DNA of 64,000 nucleotides from assembly GCA_936450465.1 (NCBI GenBank), contig OW388293.1:31935860-31999859 (forward strand), read 5' to 3'. Shown here one piece after another: positions 57,669-64,000 of this stretch (positions are counted from its first letter, which is position 1; each line of letters starts with the position of its first letter). The notes below the pieces were generated by a model, which was not told where the DNA came from, searched no databases, and saw nothing but the letters and a program-made list of their open reading frames with translations. Source of the DNA: Gibbula magus. Taxonomy: Eukaryota > Mollusca > Gastropoda > Trochida > Trochidae. The position numbers were made by a program, and so were the translations under genes.

Positions 57669-60600
57669 CTTTAAATAATAAGCAAGTGTTCTCCTAACCT
57701 TGTTCGTATAGGTCTTTGTTTTATTCCTGAAGTTTTGAACTATACAGTATAATGAATAGTCATTGATTATTAAACATTTATCCTAAAGTCATGACTTGAG
57801 TTCTAAATCATTAAGAGTCTATTTTGTCAGTAAAATACGACCTTCTGATTGGCTGAGAAAGAAGGTTACGTTCTAAGAGCATTTGGAATATGAAAGTCTA
57901 CATGGTCAAATTGTAACGCATAAAACAGCTGCATCAAACAGCAGGCGGAATGCGATGATTATAGTGATCATTCGATTCTCGCAAGAGAACATACATAGCT
58001 TTAAACATTCGTACAGACAAGGACATAATGTCAGGTTGTTAAACTGTAATATGAAATCAATTGAAACAAAATATATATCCTTTTGAACATTCCCTTTCAT
58101 GTTCCTTTGGTTACTTATTTGTAGATTAAAGTGTAAATCATACGTCAATGAAATGGTATAAAAGAAGAGATTTATTCAAATGAATTTTGTTTTCTTATAT
58201 GATAAAACGTGTAACACGTGATCTCAAGTTTTTATACATGTAAAACTCTGCTTTGTCAATGAATTGTTCATTTGTCCTTACTAGTTACCACGGTTATTTT
58301 TTTCTTCTCTAAAACAATATCAGTTCTGTTTCTTAAAGCAATCATATGTTATTTCCATTATGCGTTTGGATGAAATGTGTCATTATGACCTACAATATGA
58401 TATAAAATATCTCCATCATCTTTAAACTAAATATTAAAACTCAATATACGTTTAGGTATATGAGAGTGCATGACCTACAATATGAACATGAATAAAAAAA
58501 ATCTCTGAAAAATTCTCTCTTTCCCCACAGAGGTTACTCCTCTCAGTTCTTCCATCTTAACCCCAAGTTTAGGATCGAAGAACTGAATGGAGAAACCTCT
58601 GTGGAGAGAGAATGATAAAAACTCAATATCAAAATATTCATATAATTGTCCTCCTCACAGTTTTCTCTTCAATTAAGAAATCCATTTAATATTTCTAGTT
58701 GCCAACTCATCAAAAATTAAAATATTATAGTAAGAACATAAACGCCTCTTGAGAAATACAATTTTAATTTTTAGATATGATTTAATGATAGTATGGTTAT
58801 CATTAAAAGCCTAAATTCTTTTTAAGTTTAATTTTTCAAGTATGTCAAACATGAAATTCAATATAATGGGAATGATTGTGTGGTGCAAATACTAATTAAT
58901 AAAAGTTGAAATTATTCCAAAACCAAAGAGAATAGCCAGTAACTAATAACAGAAATTTCCAGTAATTATTTGATATTAACTATATAAACCGTTAACTCGT
59001 ACACAACAAAGTTGAATTTGTATATGAAATATAAAGTCGTATACTATCTTGCCATTTTCGGACACCGACTTTATAGTTCGACATATGATACATATAATTT
59101 GATCAAATATTACAACAAATGATTACAAAATGTGCTATATTTTTTCAAAAGTATACATGTTTGATATTTCTATAACTCTAAATGCCAAAATGATTTACGT
59201 AAAAGACGAAAGCCTCATTTTTTTTATAAATCAGCTAGAGATTGTTTATGCATCTACTATATAATTTTTTATATTCTTTTTAATAGCTTTTCACACAATT
59301 TCGAATAATAGAATTATTAAACTACCAGTATGCAGGAAAATTAGCATTCAAAGAACAAATGGCAAGTAAGTTAAAAGTTTATTAAAACATCTTTGAACAT
59401 TATTTAGAAAACTTCATACTATGCCATAGTAAAATATGATGGAGTCAATACATATTACAGTGTAAATATTTTCCTTATAAGTTTGTGGAAGATGACTTTT
59501 AGCAATTTCAAACAAATATTATGAAATATATATACATAATAAAGCTCTTAAGGTAATAAGCAGGCTTTCTTACCTTTACGTGGATATCCACTTTAAAACA
59601 ATTCTGTAATTCCAAAATCTAGTGTCAAGTCAATGTCGGACGGTCATCTCTCAAATAAGTGACCCATACCTTTAAGTGTTTCAGATTCAACTTAGCTCAA
59701 CTGCGTTCTCGCGCTTATAAGCCACTGTCTCAAGCGTCCCTGGAATTTCTACATCACAGGCCGGCAGGGGAGGTAACAATGCGACATTTTCCAACTAATA
59801 TGTCAACAGAGTGGACCTCAAATAGGTTCTTTTTGCGACGTGTTGCTCCGCCTCAAAACCAGTTACTTCCCTTTCTTTTCAATACGCAATTACATTGTTT
59901 CACTATTGTAGTAAGCTACTACAGTTTTTCAACCAAGAAGCAACCAATAAAATGAATCAATTGTATTTTTATTTTAACCAAAAATATTAGATGCTGTAGC
60001 ATTTTAGATGTACTTTATAAGACGTGTTTAAATGTCATCATCATTTCAATATTTGAAATATCTACAATATATGCAATTTATTTAATTATTTCCGTTTCAC
60101 GCAGTGATAAGCTTATCTAGATCGGTGCGATGTGGCTAACACAAGAAATTTGAATATCTTTAGCAATTTTTCAAAATTAATTTTAATTATACACATATGT
60201 ATAAATGCGTCCATGTACTAACTGAACTGACAGAAGCTGCTTCAAAGGTCAACTAAGGAGGTAGCCACCTTGACATTTCCCCGGAAGTGGTAATGTTTCT
60301 ATACGTGATTGGCCCTCTAACATTTAATTGTTGTTTTCAAACACAAGGCAACTACAATACATGTACGTGTTTCATCTTGTTATTTTTTCTACACCATATT
60401 TCACAACGTTAGATGGGTTTTTTTTTTAAAAAAATGTAGGTACTTTTTCTGAAACCATGTATTCTGCATGATATGGAGATTATAACATTTATATTATTGC
60501 CCTTTTCTCATATATCAAAATTCTAAATCATGCAGATTTAGCTTAACACATTTGGATAAAAGAAAATGTAGTTTAACGTAACTTTAAATTGAGCTGTAAA

Positions 60601-61520
60601 TATTGTTCGCAAGAACAGCCTTGGATATGTCGAGTTTTACGCAATAATATCGTAAACGTATGCACGATGCAGTAAAAAATGATATCTTATATATTAAGTA
60701 AAAAGAAATTGCTCCCAAACATAGGTTGACTATCCATTAACTCTTATATCGTTGCCCTCATAGGTAATACAAGACAGAAGTAAACATGGCACACATACCC
60801 CGACCATCGGTTATACATTCATTTCAGCAGTATATAGTAGTTACTGGAAATGGTTAAAAGTGTTAATACTCAACTGAAGCCTCATATGTTTTAAAAAGCG
60901 TCAAAAATAATAGTTTGATCATTGGTCAAATAAGAAATTATTTATGGATATAACGTCACCGTCTGGATACGTTTTGTTTGATTTTGTAAATATGACATAT
61001 TTCACGAGATAATTCTCCACTTTGACCAATATAGAATGAAGTCCAAAAAGTAACTCTTCCCCGGAAACGACACAAATTTGAAAGCAAGGAGCTGCACATG
61101 ACGAGACGAACACGGCTAACAAATGTACAAAGTCGGGTTGGTGTACAAGTGAGAAAACTGCATGAACTAACGTCCGACTTTGTTGGGGTTTAACTTGACA
61201 AACACATTATCCTTCATGAACAGTAACATCATTGTAGTGAGAGGTGAACAAAGATCATACCCGAACTGTACGATTTTCAATATTTCAAATGAATAACTTA
61301 CATTAACAAATTTATAGATCAAGAAAATGCGAACCAAACACAAAAGGGCTACCTTATTAACAGTTTCATAATAACTACTCATTTTCATTAAGTAAGTCAA
61401 AAAGGCGCAACAGCAGGCGATTAATTAAGAACTGATCGTTTACCAATTGAAATAATAGATATTATAATTTAGAGAAAATTACTGTATGTTAAATATATGA
61501 TTACATGTCCAATAATAAGC
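57669..61520. other. Non-coding interval
   Basis: AT-rich, with the hairpin at 58513-58613. Open frames at 57883-58148, 59659-59955 and 60919-61400 carry no recognised domain or paired splice sites. Confidence 0.4.
58513..58613. repeat. Hairpin of about 100 nt
   Basis: Arms TTCTCTCTTTCCCCACAGAG and CTCTGTGGAGAGAGAAT, extended by CAGTTCTTC / GAAGAACTG, with a loop of about 24 nt. It could be a small MITE; a hairpin RNA is possible but the arms have bulges. Confidence 0.75.
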
Positions 61521-61535
61521 AGGGCATAGGTGATA

Positions 61536-62671
61536 GGATGACTATATAATAAGATAGGATGACTATATAATAAGATAGGATGACTATATTAAAAGATAGG
61601 ATGACTATATAATAAGATAGGATGACTATATTAAAAGATAGGATGACTATATAATAAGATAGGATGACTATATAATAAGATAGGATGACTATATAATAAG
61701 ATATGATGACTATATTAAAAGATAGGATGACTATATAATAAGATAGGATGACTATATAATAAGATAGGATGACTATATAATAAGATAGGATGACTATATT
61801 AAAAGATAGGATGACTATATAATAAGATAGGATGACTATATAATAAGATAGGATGACTATATAATAAGATAGGATGACTATATAATAAGATAGGATGACT
61901 ATATTAAAAGATAGGATGACTATATAATAAGATAGGATGACTATATAATAAGATAGGATGACTATATAATAAGATAGGATGACTATATTAAAAGATAGGA
62001 TGACTATATAATAAGATAGGATGACTATATTAAAAGATAGGATGACTATATAATAAGATAGGATGACTATATAATAAGATAGGATGACTATATAATAAGA
62101 TAGGATGACTATATAATAAGATAGGATGACTATATAATAAGATAGGATGACTATATTAAAAGATAGGATGACTATATAATAAGATAGGATGACTATATAA
62201 TAAGATAGGATGACTATATAATAAGATAGGATGAATATATTAAAAGATAGGATGACTATATAATAAGATAGGATGACTATATAATAAGATAGGATGACTA
62301 TATGATAAGATAGGATGACTATATAATAAGATAGGATGACTATATTAAAAGATAGGATGACTATATAATAAGATAGGATGACTATATAATAAGATAGGAT
62401 GACTATATAATAAGATAGGATGACTATATTAAAAGATAGGATGACTATATAATAAGATAGGATGACTATATTAAAAGATAGGATGACTATATAATAAGAT
62501 AGGATGACTATATAATAAGATAGGATGACTATATAATAAGATAGGATGACTATATAATAAGATAGGATGACTATATAATAAGATAGGATGACTATATTAA
62601 AAGATAGGATGACTATATAATAAGATAGGATGACTATATAATAAGATAGGATGACTATATAATAAGATAGA
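61536..62671. repeat. 21 bp satellite array, about 54 copies
   Basis: The unit GATAGGATGACTATATAATAA is repeated with very little divergence. One variant, GATAGGATGACTATATTAAAA, is interspersed at irregular spacing (for example 61584, 61626, 61710, 61794). Single changes (ATATGATGAC, GATGAATAT, ATATGATAAG) are rare. A related TGGATGACTATAACG occurs alone at 63513. Confidence 0.97.
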
Positions 62672-64000
62672 GGACGTTTGACATTTCTCGTCGAATACCA
62701 TCTATAGATATCTCATCGAATGAAGTAAAAAATAATATTTTCACGAGTGGCGCAGAAAGAGACTGAACTTCTTGCTGGAAAATAAGCCTTTCTTACTCTT
62801 TATTTGTCTAGATTGTACATATATGTTCATCAAAATATAATAATAAATTAGTACAGCATGTAAATGTGCAAAATGAATGTTCAGTAGCCTGAATGCTGAA
62901 AACGGAAAGGTTCCACAAGTTATCCCTTCTCGTACTATAGGTTACTACAGAAGGAAACTGAAAGAGAGGATCGCGACAACACAACCCATTCATCTTCTGC
63001 TAGCAGGGGTTTAGGTCTTAAACAATACTAAGGCCAAAGATACACTATTAAAGTTCAGAAGAAAAGAAAAGAATATATCTTCAAACAAAGGTTCCCATGG
63101 TGAAAGGGTTCAAAACTCACTGATCTTCCCCCGTACATTTCAGCTATGTATACGCCGTGTGTTATTCAGGTTTGAGACTGACCACTAACTTCCTTGACCA
63201 GTGTGTGATGGGCGAGGCTTTGTAAAAATATGCTGTACTGGTCAAAGGAAGTTTCTCTTGTGAAGATAATGTATTACGTGAGAGAATTAAAATTAAAGGT
63301 TTTACTACAAAACAAACTAACATGTACCTCGAAAGGAAATTATTATATAATTTCACCTTGTTATAATTATGTTGTTTTAAAAAAAAGGCCTATATCGAAA
63401 TTAAAGAAATGGAGTATTTAAGAGATCCGCTGTCGACATTTTTTGGAAGGGTCAACATTTAAGTCGACATTTCTTTTCCTAATCTTTATTTTGAAATGCA
63501 TTAACGTCTAAGCTGGATGACTATAACGTTCGGCGACGAGACATGCCAGGGCGATTGTTTGTATTGACGAGTAGTGGGTTAATGATTAACGTCAATATTT
63601 TGATGTCCGACCTTGGGGAAAAAATAATCACAAACATTTTGGGACAATAATTTTGTGTCTTGTTGGGAAAAGGATTATTTTCTGATAAAAACATCTTGGA
63701 ATTTTCTTGGAATTTTACACAAAATGCTTGTATCGTGGACGCCACGATGGCTCGTAGGCTGCATGAGGACTCGTGTATCAGCAGGTCCACATGACTGAAT
63801 ACACGTTGACTTGAAAGCTTGAAGGAATATTTAGCACCTTGTCGAAGGTACAGAATAATGATAATCGACAATCATTATCATAGACTTAAATGTCATGTAG
63901 TTCAATGTTATGAGATAATACTCTTACGAGAGAAAAATAAATATGTAATCATTTTAGTGGGTGGAATTAATTTTAACGTTTTTAAAATAATAATTTCTTT
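62672..64000. other. Non-coding, no feature recognised
   Basis: AT-rich DNA. A 116-residue minus-strand frame (63521-63871) and smaller ones have no recognised domain. Confidence 0.4.

Noticed and set aside
61536..62671. CRISPR-like array
   Set aside because: Units are directly adjacent with no unique spacers, in eukaryotic DNA; it is a satellite.
63521..63871. 116-residue minus-strand frame
   Set aside because: No domain, signal or splice context; average composition for this AT-rich DNA.

Overview
This 64 kb window is eukaryotic nuclear DNA from an animal, most probably a mollusc. It is AT-rich, its genes are split by GT-AG introns, and it carries tRNA-derived SINEs ending in a GCGGCGTTAAAC tail, runs of TCCGTCC-type dispersed repeat, many LINE 3' ends, a Ty3/gypsy element and several hairpin MITEs. 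No bacterial features, CRISPR arrays, rRNA genes or functional tRNA genes are seen. The species call is inference from repeat style only.

Three host genes can be built from exon sequence, splice sites and reading-frame phase. (1) 5182-8751 (+): the 3' half of GOPC (PIST/CAL), a Golgi PDZ scaffold, in six exons; its coiled-coil exons lie to the left of the window. (2) 19671-46208 (+): a complete six-exon gene for a predicted 184-residue surface protein that I do not recognise. It has a signal peptide, two tandem six-cysteine modules with conserved spacing, and a hydrophobic tail that looks like a GPI signal. All five introns keep phase, and the module is a symmetrical exon pair that has been duplicated. 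(3) 53638-55918 (-): a two-exon, 629-residue type-B carboxylesterase (cholinesterase-like fold) with an intact Ser-Glu-His triad and a hydrophobic C-terminus. A fourth, unrecognised open exon lies at about 52195-52862 (-).

The 18.9 kb intron 3 of gene 2 (23752-42623) is a graveyard of mobile DNA: a LINE 3' end, four copies of an unrecognised repeat family, and a degraded Ty3/gypsy element with RNase H, integrase, chromodomain and a baculovirus-F-like envelope remnant. It also holds two gag remnants of another gypsy element, a reverse transcriptase fragment and a second LINE end. Between GOPC and gene 2 there is a nested insertion: a tRNA-Arg-type SINE broken by an L2-like LINE and by a 2.4 kb element with inverted ends, which itself contains a MITE with a 10 bp target duplication.

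Tandem arrays are prominent: a GATGGTGTCATT array in the GOPC 3' region (8880-9450), a 37 bp CACGTG array (18486-18672), four 23 bp units just upstream of the gene 2 start (19478-19567), an ATCATAGTATACC array in gene 2 intron 1 (20945-21795), an exact 281 bp duplication (43715-44279) and a 21 bp array of about 54 copies (61536-62670). The intervals 46.2-52.1 kb and 56-64 kb are mostly non-coding with repeats and hairpins.
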